Below are positions 6,758-14,170 of a DNA stretch of 17,349 bases, piece after piece. The notes beneath the pieces were generated by a model. It saw nothing but the letters and a program-made list of their open reading frames with translations. It did no database searches and was not told the origin of the DNA. Source of the stretch: DATIVK01 sp035465955 (GTDB taxonomy: Bacteria > Myxococcota > Myxococcia > Myxococcales > Anaeromyxobacteraceae); NCBI GenBank assembly GCA_035465955.1, contig DATIVK010000095.1, forward strand, positions 1 through 17,349, read 5' to 3'. The position numbers and the translations under genes are program-made. Position 1 is the first letter of the stretch. Every line of letters begins with the position of its first letter.

Positions 6758-7405
6758 CTACTCCGTCCCCTTGAGCAGCTTGATCTCGATGCGCCGGTTG
6801 GCGGCCCGCCCCTCGGCGGTGTCGTTCGCCTGGCGGGGGCGGACGTCGGCGTAGCCGATCACCTGGATCCGGCGGGGGTCGAGCCCCTGCTGCATGAAGA
6901 CGCGCACCACGGTCTGGGCCCGCGCCGCGGAGAGCTCCCAGTTCGACTGGAACCGCGCCCCGCGCATCGGGACGTTGTCGGTGTGCCCCTCGATCCGGAC
7001 GACGTTCGGGAGCCCCTTGAGGATCTGCGCCGCCCTCACGAGCGCCACGCCGCCGGCGGGCGCGAGGACCGCGTCGCCCGAGGCGAAGGTGACGGCCGAC
7101 GAGAGCCCGACGGTCACCTCGGTCTCGTTCGACTCGACGAAGGCCGCCGCCTTGTCGAGCTGCTGGGCGATCTGCCGCGCGGCCTCCTCGAGCTCGGCGC
7201 GGCTCTTCACCTCCTGCCCCTTCTCGTCCACGACCCCGCGGAGCCGCTCCACCAGCTGATCCTTCCGGTCCTGGGACATGACCGAGAAGGAGTACATGAG
7301 GAGGAAGAAGGTGAGGAGCAGCGTCACCATGTCCGAGTAGGTGATCAGCCAGAAGCTCGAGATGTCCTCGTCCTCTTCGTGGCCGCGCTGCGAGAGGCCG
7401 ACCAT
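6758..7405 (-). CDS. MotB-type stator subunit with OmpA peptidoglycan-binding domain (second MotB)
   Basis: This 215-aa inner-membrane protein has the MotB layout: a short acidic cytoplasmic start, one transmembrane helix (about 18-41) containing the channel aspartate D25 in ITYSDMVTLLLTFFLLM, a linker, and a periplasmic OmpA domain with EGHTDNVP, SNWELSAARA and GRAANRRIEI. MotB-type subunits pair with MotA to conduct ions and anchor the stator to peptidoglycan. It is the last gene of the motor block, starting 3 nt after the stop of another MotB-like gene and preceded by a G-rich Shine-Dalgarno sequence. Its helix, with Phe-rich core and Tyr-Ser-Asp, is closer to classical MotB than that of its neighbour. 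No flagellar genes are in the window, so its partner is presumed to be the MotA at 8068-8823. Confidence 0.9.
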   Translation of the reverse strand: MVGLSQRGHEEDEDISSFWLITYSDMVTLLLTFFLLMYSFSVMSQDRKDQLVERLRGVVDEKGQEVKSRAELEEAARQIAQQLDKAAAFVESNETEVTVGLSSAVTFASGDAVLAPAGGVALVRAAQILKGLPNVVRIEGHTDNVPMRGARFQSNWELSAARAQTVVRVFMQQGLDPRRIQVIGYADVRPRQANDTAEGRAANRRIEIKLLKGTE

Positions 7406-7408
7406 GGG

Positions 7409-8071
7409 CTAGCCCCCCAGGACCACGATCTCGACGCGCCGGTTCTGCGCGCGCTGATCGGCGCTCTCGTTGGCCACCAGCGGGTGGAACTCGGCGTACC
7501 CCGCGACCGAGAGGCGCGCGCGGTCCACGCCGCCCGCCTCGAGCCGCCCCGCGACGGAGATGGCGCGCGCCGTCGAGAGTTCCCAGTTGGACGGGAACGC
7601 CTCGGTGGCGATCGGCACGTCGTCGGTGTGCCCCTCGATCCGGAGCTTGTTGGGCGTCCGGGAGAGCGTCGGGACGAGCCCGTCGATGATCGCGAGGGCG
7701 GCGGGCGCCAGGACCGCCTGCCCCTCCTTGAAGAGGATGGCGCTCTTCATCCGGATCACCATCCGGTCGGCGGACCGGTCGATCACCATCGCGTCGCCCA
7801 GGTCCTGCTTCTTCACGTAGGCCTGCAGCTCGTCGACCGCCTTCGCCAGCTCGGCCGCCTTCGCCGCCTCGGCCTTCGCCTGCTCCGTCTTCTTCAGCAG
7901 CTCGGGGTTGAGCTCCTTCAGCCCGAGCACGGCCAGCATGAGGATCGAGAAGATCAGGAGCTGGGTCATCAGGTCGGCGTAGCTGTAGAGCCACGACGCG
8001 TCGTGGAGCGGGTTGGAGTCGTCCTCCCGCTCGACCCGGTGCCCCTTCCCCTTGAACTTCCCGCCCCTCAC
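7409..8071 (-). CDS. MotB-type stator subunit with OmpA peptidoglycan-binding domain (first MotB)
   Basis: This 220-aa protein has a basic/acidic cytoplasmic N-terminus, one transmembrane helix (about 28-49) with aspartate D33 in YSYADLMTQLLIFSILMLA, an Ala/Glu/Lys-rich probable coiled coil (about 55-85) and a C-terminal OmpA domain with EGHTDDVP, SNWELSTARA and AQNRRVEIVV. It starts with GTG at 8071, and that codon overlaps the motA stop (GTGA, 4-nt overlap), implying translational coupling. It differs clearly from the following MotB in helix and linker, so the pair looks like old paralogues rather than a recent duplication. Both keep the channel aspartate and the peptidoglycan-binding motif. 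A heteromeric MotA/MotB/MotB' stator or two alternative stators are both possible. Confidence 0.9.
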   Translation of the reverse strand: MRGGKFKGKGHRVEREDDSNPLHDASWLYSYADLMTQLLIFSILMLAVLGLKELNPELLKKTEQAKAEAAKAAELAKAVDELQAYVKKQDLGDAMVIDRSADRMVIRMKSAILFKEGQAVLAPAALAIIDGLVPTLSRTPNKLRIEGHTDDVPIATEAFPSNWELSTARAISVAGRLEAGGVDRARLSVAGYAEFHPLVANESADQRAQNRRVEIVVLGG

Positions 8072-8823
8072 GCGTTGGCGCTCCGCTGCGTGAAGACGTC
8101 CAGGGTCTCGCGGACGTACTCGGCGTTCTGGCCGAGGCGGATGGCGAGGAGCCCCGCGATGATCTGGTCGCGCTGGAGCCGCTCGTCGAGGTCCATGGTG
8201 CGGACCTTGCCGGCGAGCGGCAGGAAGACGAGGCCGGCGAGGAGCACGCCGTAGAACGTCGCCATCAGGGCGATCGACATGCCGTGGCCGATGGCCCGGG
8301 GATCGGTGAGCCCCTTGAGCATCGTGATGAGGCCGATGAGGGTGCCGACGAGGCCGAACATCGGGGAGTAGGTCCCCATGAGGCGGAACATGCGCTCCGC
8401 CGCGGCCCGCTTCTCGGAGAGGATCGCGGACTCGAGGCGCAGGAGCTCCTCGAGCCGCTCGGGCTCGACGCCATCGGCGACGAGCTGGAGCCCCTTCACG
8501 AGGAAGGGCTCCTTGACGGGCACCTCCTCCGGGTCGATGGCGGAGAGCCCCTGCACCTTCGCGAGGCGCGCGAGCCGGATCATCTCGTTGGCGATCGCCC
8601 CCGAGCTGTAGGCGCCCGACAGGAACATCCGCCTCATGGCGGAGACGGCGTGGACGGCCGTCATCCGCGACGACGACAGCGTCGTCGCCGCGAAGGTGCC
8701 GCCGACCGCGATGAGGAGCGCGACGGAGTTGGTGAAGAGGCTCGCGTCACCGCCCTTGGCGCGGACCGCCAGGCCGATGACGACGACGCCGAGGATGAGG
8801 CCGAGGTAGGTCGTGGTGCGCAT
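8068..8823 (-). CDS. motA: MotA-type stator subunit (MotA/TolQ/ExbB family)
   Basis: This 251-aa inner-membrane protein matches MotA in length and layout: two N-terminal helices (about 6-22 and 32-48), a cytoplasmic loop, then helices 3 and 4 with GTYSPMFGLVGTLIGLI (P154) and ATFYGVLLAGLVFLPLAGK (P202). The cytoplasmic segment with PFLVKGLQLVADG followed by an acidic/basic stretch is typical of MotA rather than TolQ or ExbB. MotA pentamers surround a MotB dimer and push on FliG. The start at 8823 has an exceptionally strong ribosome-binding site. It lies between the TPR-protein gene (3 nt) and the first MotB (4-nt overlap). It has no long cytoplasmic tail, which separates it from ZorA of Zorya defence systems. 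Confidence 0.92.
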   Translation of the reverse strand: MRTTTYLGLILGVVVIGLAVRAKGGDASLFTNSVALLIAVGGTFAATTLSSSRMTAVHAVSAMRRMFLSGAYSSGAIANEMIRLARLAKVQGLSAIDPEEVPVKEPFLVKGLQLVADGVEPERLEELLRLESAILSEKRAAAERMFRLMGTYSPMFGLVGTLIGLITMLKGLTDPRAIGHGMSIALMATFYGVLLAGLVFLPLAGKVRTMDLDERLQRDQIIAGLLAIRLGQNAEYVRETLDVFTQRSANA

Positions 8824-8834
8824 GGATCACCTCC
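8824..8834 (-). promoter_or_regulatory. Very strong ribosome-binding site of motA
   Basis: On the minus strand the sequence GGAGGTGATCC lies directly before the motA ATG. It is complementary over 11 of 11 bases to the usual bacterial 16S rRNA 3' end, with GGAGG six bases from the start codon. It contains the TGA stop of the upstream gene. This could raise MotA output relative to the MotB subunits, matching a 5:2 stator, which is an inference. Confidence 0.75.
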
Positions 8835-9699
8835 CCGACCGCGTCTTGGGGCTGTGCTGGAGGATCGCCTCGCGCACCGCCCTGTTGGATGGATCGAGCT
8901 CCAGGGACCGCTTCCACGACGTGACGGCCGCGTCGGTCTGGCCGTAGAGCGCGTAGAGCGAGCCGAGGAGCGCGTGGACGACCGCGACGTCCTTCAGGCC
9001 GCCGGAGGCCTCGCGCACGTTGTTGAGCGCGCCGAACGTGTCGCCGTCCAGGTAGGCGAGCAGCCCCACCGCGAGGCTGCGGTAGCCGTTCACCCGGTTC
9101 TGCACCTCGGCGGCGATCCGCCCGTCCCGGATCGCGGTGAGCCGCTTCGAGACGAGGCGGCCGTCGACGCCCGGGAGCTCCTCCTTCGCCGCGGCCGCCT
9201 CGGCCATGCCGCGCTCGACGAAGAAGAGGCGCCGCTCCTCGAGCTTGACCGCGTTGAGGTAGGCGGTCCGCGCCTCGTCCACCGGGCCGGTGAGCAGCGC
9301 CTTGAGCTTCGCGCGCATGCCGTTGGTGTCGATCGTCCCGTCGCCGTCGTAGAACGACTGGACGGCGCCGACCAGGGAGATGCGCAGCATCTCGGCCGTC
9401 TGGACCTCCTCGTTCCGCTTGTCGAGCGAGTCCCAGGAGAGCTTGAGCTGGTTGCCGCCCGGCCCCGGCCAGTCGAGCCGCACGCTGCCGTCCACCGAGT
9501 TGGTCGCCCCGCCCGACGCCAGGAACGCCATCGTCTCGGCGTCGAGCGGCTGCAGGGCGGTCTCCTCGGCGGCCGGGTCGGCCGCGGGCGCCGCGGCGGG
9601 CTGCGCCGCCGGCTGCGAGGCCGCCGGGCCCTTCTTCGGCGGAGCGCCCTTCGCGGGGGCGGCGGCCGAGAGGGCGAGGGAGAGGACGAGGACGATCAT
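8827..9699 (-). CDS. Exported TPR-containing protein of unknown function in the motor operon
   Basis: This 290-aa protein has a short hydrophobic N-terminus (MIVLVLSLALSAAAPAKG) that looks like a signal peptide, then an Ala/Pro-rich linker (about 12-46), a middle region I do not recognise (50-205) and a C-terminal helical stretch (about 207-280) resembling one or two tetratricopeptide repeats (LLGSLYALYGQTDAAVTSW, LELDPSNRAVREA). A DGDGTIDTNG sequence at 118-127 resembles a calcium-binding loop but is incomplete. The start at 9699 was preferred over an in-frame codon seven residues upstream because TGAGG lies 9 nt before it and it avoids overlap with the preceding gene. It sits between the FliF-FliG-like gene and motA, so it is probably a periplasmic accessory or scaffold of the same machine; that role is inferred from position only. 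Confidence 0.75.
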   Translation of the reverse strand: MIVLVLSLALSAAAPAKGAPPKKGPAASQPAAQPAAAPAADPAAEETALQPLDAETMAFLASGGATNSVDGSVRLDWPGPGGNQLKLSWDSLDKRNEEVQTAEMLRISLVGAVQSFYDGDGTIDTNGMRAKLKALLTGPVDEARTAYLNAVKLEERRLFFVERGMAEAAAAKEELPGVDGRLVSKRLTAIRDGRIAAEVQNRVNGYRSLAVGLLAYLDGDTFGALNNVREASGGLKDVAVVHALLGSLYALYGQTDAAVTSWKRSLELDPSNRAVREAILQHSPKTRSGR

Positions 9700-9709
9700 G
9701 TGTGTGACC

Positions 9710-11230
9710 TCACGCGGCACGCGGGACGAGCTCGCCCCGCGTGTGCAGCTGTAGCATGGAGCGTTCCAGGACCCGGCGCGCCGCCTCGACGTCGCGGGCG
9801 GGGCGCTCCTGCACCGCCTCCGCCTCGCCCTCGATGATCCCGCGGAGCCGCTTGGAGACGGCGTTGAGCACCGTCGAGCGGAGCCCGTCGTTCGCGTTCA
9901 CGAGCGCGAGCGCGACGACGCCCGGATCGATCCCCGTGACGACGCGGCGCACCGACTTGTCCGTGAAGCGCGCCAGGTCGTCGAAGACCACCATGGAGCC
10001 GCGGGCGGCGTCCGCGAGCGTCGCGTCGCGGGCGGCCACCTCGTCGAGCAGCCGGCCGCGGACGTCGTCCGGGGCCGCGGAGAGGAAGGCCGCGAGCCGG
10101 CCGGCGCCGCCGACGGTCACGCGGCTGCGCACCCGCGCGATCGCCGCGGAGGCGGCGGTCTCCATCTCGGCCAGCTCGGTCCGGGGGATGACCCGCTGCT
10201 TCCCGAGCCACAGGCCGATCTCGGTCTGTCTCGGCCCCGGGACGACCACGTAGAAGAGCTTCGCCGCCTCCTCGCCGAGCCCGACCGACTCGATGATCGC
10301 GGCCGCGACGGCCGGATCGACGTCGCACAGGACCTCGGCGAGCTCGCGCGGCGTCGCGCCCGCGAGCGACGGGAAGGCGCTCGCCTCGGCGGCGCCGCCG
10401 GCCACCGCCCCCGCGCCCTGTCGGCCGTCGATGACCCGCCCGTCGACGATCTCGACGCCACCCTCCTCGTCGCCGCCGCGCCCGAGCGAGACGTCGACCG
10501 CGTTGGAGGCGCCGCCCTGGCGGCGGGAGAGCCCCCACGCGAGGATGACGGCGACCAGGATCGCGGTGACGCTCAGCCCGAACAGCGCGAGCGCGGAGAG
10601 CCCCTGGCTCGTGGCCGCGGAGGGCGCCGCGACCATCGGCGCCGCGTAGCCGCCGTTCGCGAGCGGCACCGGCGCCGAGGCGACCGCCGCGATCGCGGGG
10701 AGGTCGTCCACCACCAGCTCGTCGCCGCGCGCAGGCTCGATCCCGACGAGGTCGGCCGCCAGGGTCTTGATGAGCTGGCGGCGATCCTTCGGCATCGCCG
10801 GATCCACGTAGAGCCGCACCACCATCCGCACGACGCTCAGGTCGAGCTCGCGGACCGTCCGCGTGGTCTTCTTGCCGGGGCCCTTGAGGACCACCTCGGG
10901 CGTGTTGTTCCCGCCCGCGTCGGCGTAGCCGAGCCCGGGCAGCTTCATGCTCGTCTTGCCGCCGAACTTGACGTCGCCGCCGACGGTCTCCTCCTCCTGG
11001 CGCAGCTCGCGGATCTCGCCGCGGAGGGTGACCTGGACCACCGGATCGACGCGGAACGGCGCCGCCGGCTTCCCGAGGCTGCCCGCGAGCCAATCGCTCA
11101 GCGAGCGCTGCATCTCGATCTTCGCCGCGACCACCTCGGCGATGCGTGTCTCGGCGGCGGACGCGCTCCCCGCAGCCAGCAGGACGATCGCCGCGGCGAT
11201 CGCCAGCCCCCTCAAGCCGGTCTCGTGCAT
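9710..11230 (-). CDS. FliF-FliG-like fusion membrane protein (putative one-piece rotor)
   Basis: This 506-aa protein has a signal peptide (1-26, AXA-type end at SASA), a periplasmic region whose part at about 120-180 matches the C-terminal ring-building domain of FliF (KKTTRTVRELDLSVVRMVV, then GIEPARGDELVVDDLP), an Ala/Pro linker, one transmembrane helix (about 211-233) and a cytoplasmic region. The cytoplasmic region matches FliG: a middle domain (about 287-365; GATPRELAEVLCDVDPAVAAA), the Gly-Gly element near 374 and a C-terminal torque domain (about 376-503; MVVFDDLARFTDKSVRRV, then ALALVNANDGLRSTVLNAVSKR). FliF domains RBM1/RBM2 and the FliG N-terminal domain that normally binds FliF are absent, as expected if the covalent join replaces that contact. 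The start at 11230 has no good Shine-Dalgarno site. It is the first gene of the block ending in motA and two motB genes. Homology is by eye. Confidence 0.78.
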   Translation of the reverse strand: MHETGLRGLAIAAAIVLLAAGSASAAETRIAEVVAAKIEMQRSLSDWLAGSLGKPAAPFRVDPVVQVTLRGEIRELRQEEETVGGDVKFGGKTSMKLPGLGYADAGGNNTPEVVLKGPGKKTTRTVRELDLSVVRMVVRLYVDPAMPKDRRQLIKTLAADLVGIEPARGDELVVDDLPAIAAVASAPVPLANGGYAAPMVAAPSAATSQGLSALALFGLSVTAILVAVILAWGLSRRQGGASNAVDVSLGRGGDEEGGVEIVDGRVIDGRQGAGAVAGGAAEASAFPSLAGATPRELAEVLCDVDPAVAAAIIESVGLGEEAAKLFYVVVPGPRQTEIGLWLGKQRVIPRTELAEMETAASAAIARVRSRVTVGGAGRLAAFLSAAPDDVRGRLLDEVAARDATLADAARGSMVVFDDLARFTDKSVRRVVTGIDPGVVALALVNANDGLRSTVLNAVSKRLRGIIEGEAEAVQERPARDVEAARRVLERSMLQLHTRGELVPRAA

Positions 11231-11285
11231 GGGGCGGCATGGTACCGGAAGTCTGGGACATGGGTTGCGGCGAATTTCACCGATT

Positions 11286-11305
11286 CTGCCGCCAAAATGC
11301 GGCAG
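11286..11305. terminator. Small hairpin between the M16 peptidase and FliF-FliG-like genes
   Basis: CTGCCGC/GCGGCAG arms (11286-11292 and 11299-11305) with a 6-nt A-rich loop form a perfect 7-bp hairpin in the 116-nt gap. It lies 41 nt past the peptidase stop and 56 nt before the next start. No T-run follows on the minus strand, so it could be a weak terminator or an operator for the motor operon. No convincing sigma-70, sigma-54 or FliA-type flagellar promoter was found in this gap. Confidence 0.3.
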
Positions 11306-11346
11306 ATGTGCGCCTCCGGGCGCAGCGGGCCGCGGGGACTCCCCCC

Positions 11347-14070
11347 TCAGGGGAGGGCGTTCCCGTCGGCGTCGATCGGCTTCGGCTTCCCGAGGCCGAG
11401 CTGCTCGAGCCCCGGCTCGATCTTCTTGCGGTCGCCCACGACCACCCAGACCAGCCTCGCCGGGTCGATGAGCTGCGCCGCCTTCGAGACCTCGCCGAGG
11501 CCGACCGCGCGGACGCGGCTCGCCCAGCCGTCGAAGTAGTGGTCGTCGAAGCCGAACCGGACGATCTCCGAGATGGAGCCGAGCACCGCCCGCCCCGTCT
11601 CCCACTGGCCGGGGAGCGAGAGGGTCAGCGACTCCTGCGCGGTGGACAGCTCCTCCGCCGTCGGCGGGCGGTCGCGGCGGATGCCGCGGAACTCCTTGAG
11701 GAGCTCCTGGATCGACTCCTTCGTCTTGTCGGCCTGGACGGAGGCGTAGCCGATGAACGGGCGCGGCCCCCGCGCGTCGATGAACGCCGTCCCGGCGCCG
11801 TAGCTCCAGTGCTTGTCCTCGCGCAGGTTCATGTTGATGCGCGCGATGAACTGGCCGCCGAGGATGGTGTTCATCACCTCCTGCGGGATCTCCTCCGGGT
11901 TGTTGCGCGGAGGGGCGACCGTCCCCACGAGCACGAGCGACTGGATCGCGCCCGGGCGGTCGATGACGTACACGCCGCCCGCGGGGGGCGGGACCGGCCC
12001 CACGTTCTTCTTCGGGGTCTCCCCCTTCCCCCAGCCTCCGAGGAGCCGCTCGAGCCGCGGCGCGATCTCCGCGAGGGTGGTGTCCCCGGTGACGACGAGC
12101 GTCGCCGCCCCGGGCTTGAGCCAGGCGCGGTACCACGCCTCGACGTCCTTGCGCTGCAGCGAGCCGACCGACGCGACGGTGCCCGACCCGGTCAGCGGGT
12201 TGCCGTAGGCGTGGGCCGCCCCGAAGAGCAGCCGCGGGAGCACCCGCATGGCGATGCTGATCGGCTGGACGCTCTCCTGCTCGATCCCGGCGAGCTGCTG
12301 CTTCTTGATCCGCTCGAAGTCCTTCTCCGGGAAGCTGGGGCTCCGGATCACGTCGGCGAAGAGCTCGAGCGACGGCTCGAGGTTGGCCTTCAGCGCCGAG
12401 AGGCTGACGGTCGTCTGGTCGAGGTTGGCGCCCGTGGACAGCGTCGCCCCCAGGCGCTGGAGCGCGTCCGAGATCTGGAGGGCGCTGCGGGTCCGCGTCC
12501 CCTCGTCGAGCATCGCGGCGGCGAGCTTCGCGGCCCCCGGCACGCCGCCCTGGTCGGACGCGTAGCCGGCGTCCACGAGCAGGCTCAGCTGGACGACCGG
12601 CACGGCCGCGCGGCGCGCGACGACGACCCGCAGCCCGTTGGAGAGGGTCGCGCGCTCGAAGGCGGGGAGCTTCGCGTCGGGCGGCGTGCCCGGCTGCGGC
12701 CGCTTCGAGCGATCCGCGATCCCCTTCTCCGTCTTCAGCTCGGGGAACGGATCGACCGTGAGGACGTAGAGCCCGTCGGAGAGCCAGCGGCGGGCCGCCT
12801 CGGCGATCTTCGCCGGCGTCGCCGCCTTCAGCCACGCGAGCTCCTTCCGGTAGGCGGCGGGGTCGCCGCCGTAGACCTGCCCCTCGGCGAGGACGTCGGA
12901 CTTGCCGCCGTGCCCCCCGACGCGCTCGACGCCGCGGATGAACATCGCGAGCCGCTGCGTCCGCGCCCGCTCCAGCTCGTCCTGGGTCGGTCCGCCCTTG
13001 AGGAAGCGCGCCAGCTCCTCGCGGATCGCCTTCTCGACCGGGGCGGCGCTGCCGCCGGAGCGCGCCGACGCCTGCACGAAGAAGGTGGAGCCGATCTCGC
13101 TCGTGCCCTGCATCGCCGACACGTCGGTCGCGATCTGGTCGTCGTAGACGAGCCGCTTGTAGAGCCGGCTCGTCTTTCCCGAGGAGAGGATCTGCCCCGC
13201 GATGGAGAGGAGCGTGTCGTCCTCGGTCCCCCACTGCGGCGTGTTCCAGACCATGTAGAGGCGCGCCTGGGGGACGCGGTCGCGCATCTCCTGCCGCTGC
13301 TCGCCGGTCCGCTTCGCGACCCAGGCCTCGTACCGCGCGAGGGGCTGGCCGGGCGGCACGTCCCCGAAGTATCGCTCGACCTTCGCCTTGACCTCCTCCG
13401 GCTTGACGTCGCCCGCGACGACGAGGGTCGCGTTGGCGGCGCCGTAGTACGTGCGGAACCACTCCTTCACGTCGTCGAGGCTGGCGGCGTCGAGGTCCTC
13501 CATCGAGCCGATCACGGGCCATGAGTAGGGGTGGTTCTTCGGGTAGAGCGACGGCGTCATGAGGTCCCAGACGCGGCCGTACGGCTCGTTCTCCCCCTGC
13601 CGCTTCTCGTTCTTCACCACGCCGCGCTGCTCGTCGCGCCGGGCCTGGGTGACGGCGCCCAGGAGGTGGCCCATCCGGTCGGACTCCATCCAGAGGACGG
13701 TGTCGAGCGCCGAGACCGGCACCGTCTGGAAGTAGTTGGTGCGGTCCTCGCTCGTGGTGCCGTTCAGGTCGGTCGCGCCGATCCGCTCGAGCACCTTGAA
13801 GTAGTCGTCGTTGAAGTTCTCCGAGCCGTTGAACATCAGGTGCTCGAAGAGGTGCGCGAAGCCGGTCTTGCCCGCCCGCTCGTTCTTGGAGCCGACGTGG
13901 TACCAGACGTTGACCGCGACGATCGGCGCCTTGTGGTCCTCGTGCACGACCAGCGTGAGGCCGTTGGGCAGCACGTAGCGGGTGTAGGGGATCTCCGGGA
14001 TCTCCTGCCCCGCGGCCGGGAGGGCGGCCAGGCTGCCGACGAGGGCGGCGACTGCGACGACGTAGCGCAT
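11347..14070 (-). CDS. Secreted M16-family (pitrilysin/insulinase-like) zinc metallopeptidase, two-domain
   Basis: This 907-aa exported peptidase begins with a signal peptide (MRYVVAVAALVGSLAALPAAG), so it acts in the periplasm or outside the cell. The N-terminal half carries the inverted zinc motif HLFEH (H73, E76, H77) and the downstream acidic ligand in VVKNEKRQ (E155), and is the active domain. The C-terminal half repeats the fold from about residue 460 (FERATLSNGLRVVVARR) but has GAAKLAAAML where the zinc motif would be, so it is the usual inactive partner. The conserved Arg/Tyr substrate region of the second half is present (NLREDKHWSYGAGTAF). The start at 14070 has GGAG six bases upstream; the frame is open further upstream but only as an antisense shadow of the next gene. 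It is transcribed away from the sensor genes and toward the motor operon, 116 nt away. Confidence 0.93.
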   Translation of the reverse strand: MRYVVAVAALVGSLAALPAAGQEIPEIPYTRYVLPNGLTLVVHEDHKAPIVAVNVWYHVGSKNERAGKTGFAHLFEHLMFNGSENFNDDYFKVLERIGATDLNGTTSEDRTNYFQTVPVSALDTVLWMESDRMGHLLGAVTQARRDEQRGVVKNEKRQGENEPYGRVWDLMTPSLYPKNHPYSWPVIGSMEDLDAASLDDVKEWFRTYYGAANATLVVAGDVKPEEVKAKVERYFGDVPPGQPLARYEAWVAKRTGEQRQEMRDRVPQARLYMVWNTPQWGTEDDTLLSIAGQILSSGKTSRLYKRLVYDDQIATDVSAMQGTSEIGSTFFVQASARSGGSAAPVEKAIREELARFLKGGPTQDELERARTQRLAMFIRGVERVGGHGGKSDVLAEGQVYGGDPAAYRKELAWLKAATPAKIAEAARRWLSDGLYVLTVDPFPELKTEKGIADRSKRPQPGTPPDAKLPAFERATLSNGLRVVVARRAAVPVVQLSLLVDAGYASDQGGVPGAAKLAAAMLDEGTRTRSALQISDALQRLGATLSTGANLDQTTVSLSALKANLEPSLELFADVIRSPSFPEKDFERIKKQQLAGIEQESVQPISIAMRVLPRLLFGAAHAYGNPLTGSGTVASVGSLQRKDVEAWYRAWLKPGAATLVVTGDTTLAEIAPRLERLLGGWGKGETPKKNVGPVPPPAGGVYVIDRPGAIQSLVLVGTVAPPRNNPEEIPQEVMNTILGGQFIARINMNLREDKHWSYGAGTAFIDARGPRPFIGYASVQADKTKESIQELLKEFRGIRRDRPPTAEELSTAQESLTLSLPGQWETGRAVLGSISEIVRFGFDDHYFDGWASRVRAVGLGEVSKAAQLIDPARLVWVVVGDRKKIEPGLEQLGLGKPKPIDADGNALP

Positions 14071-14170
14071 TCGATGCTCCACAAGAGGTAGGTGCAAGCG
14101 CGCGAATCCTAATCCACGACGGCCCGGCGCGCCGCACCATCCGACGCCGGCCACCGGGGTGGGACGTGGA

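Noticed and set aside
6758..8823. MotA/MotB-like genes near a helicase as a Zorya anti-phage system
   Set aside because: The MotA is of normal length without the long ZorA cytoplasmic tail, there are two MotB proteins, the helicase is a Rep/UvrD type rather than the ZorD type, and no ZorC/ZorE is present. The FliG-like partner points to a motor instead.
6758..8823. TolQ-TolR or ExbB-ExbD energiser
   Set aside because: Both B subunits carry OmpA peptidoglycan-binding domains, and the A subunit has MotA length and loop features. TolR and ExbD lack OmpA domains.
6758..11230. Fragment of an ordinary flagellar gene cluster
   Set aside because: Flanking genes are a helicase and an M16 peptidase, and no other flagellar gene is present within the window. 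This cannot be fully excluded without the rest of the genome.
11231..11346. FliA (sigma-28) or sigma-54 promoter for the motor operon
   Set aside because: No TAAA...GCCGATAA or TGGCAC-N5-TTGC match was found in the gap; only loose partial resemblances.
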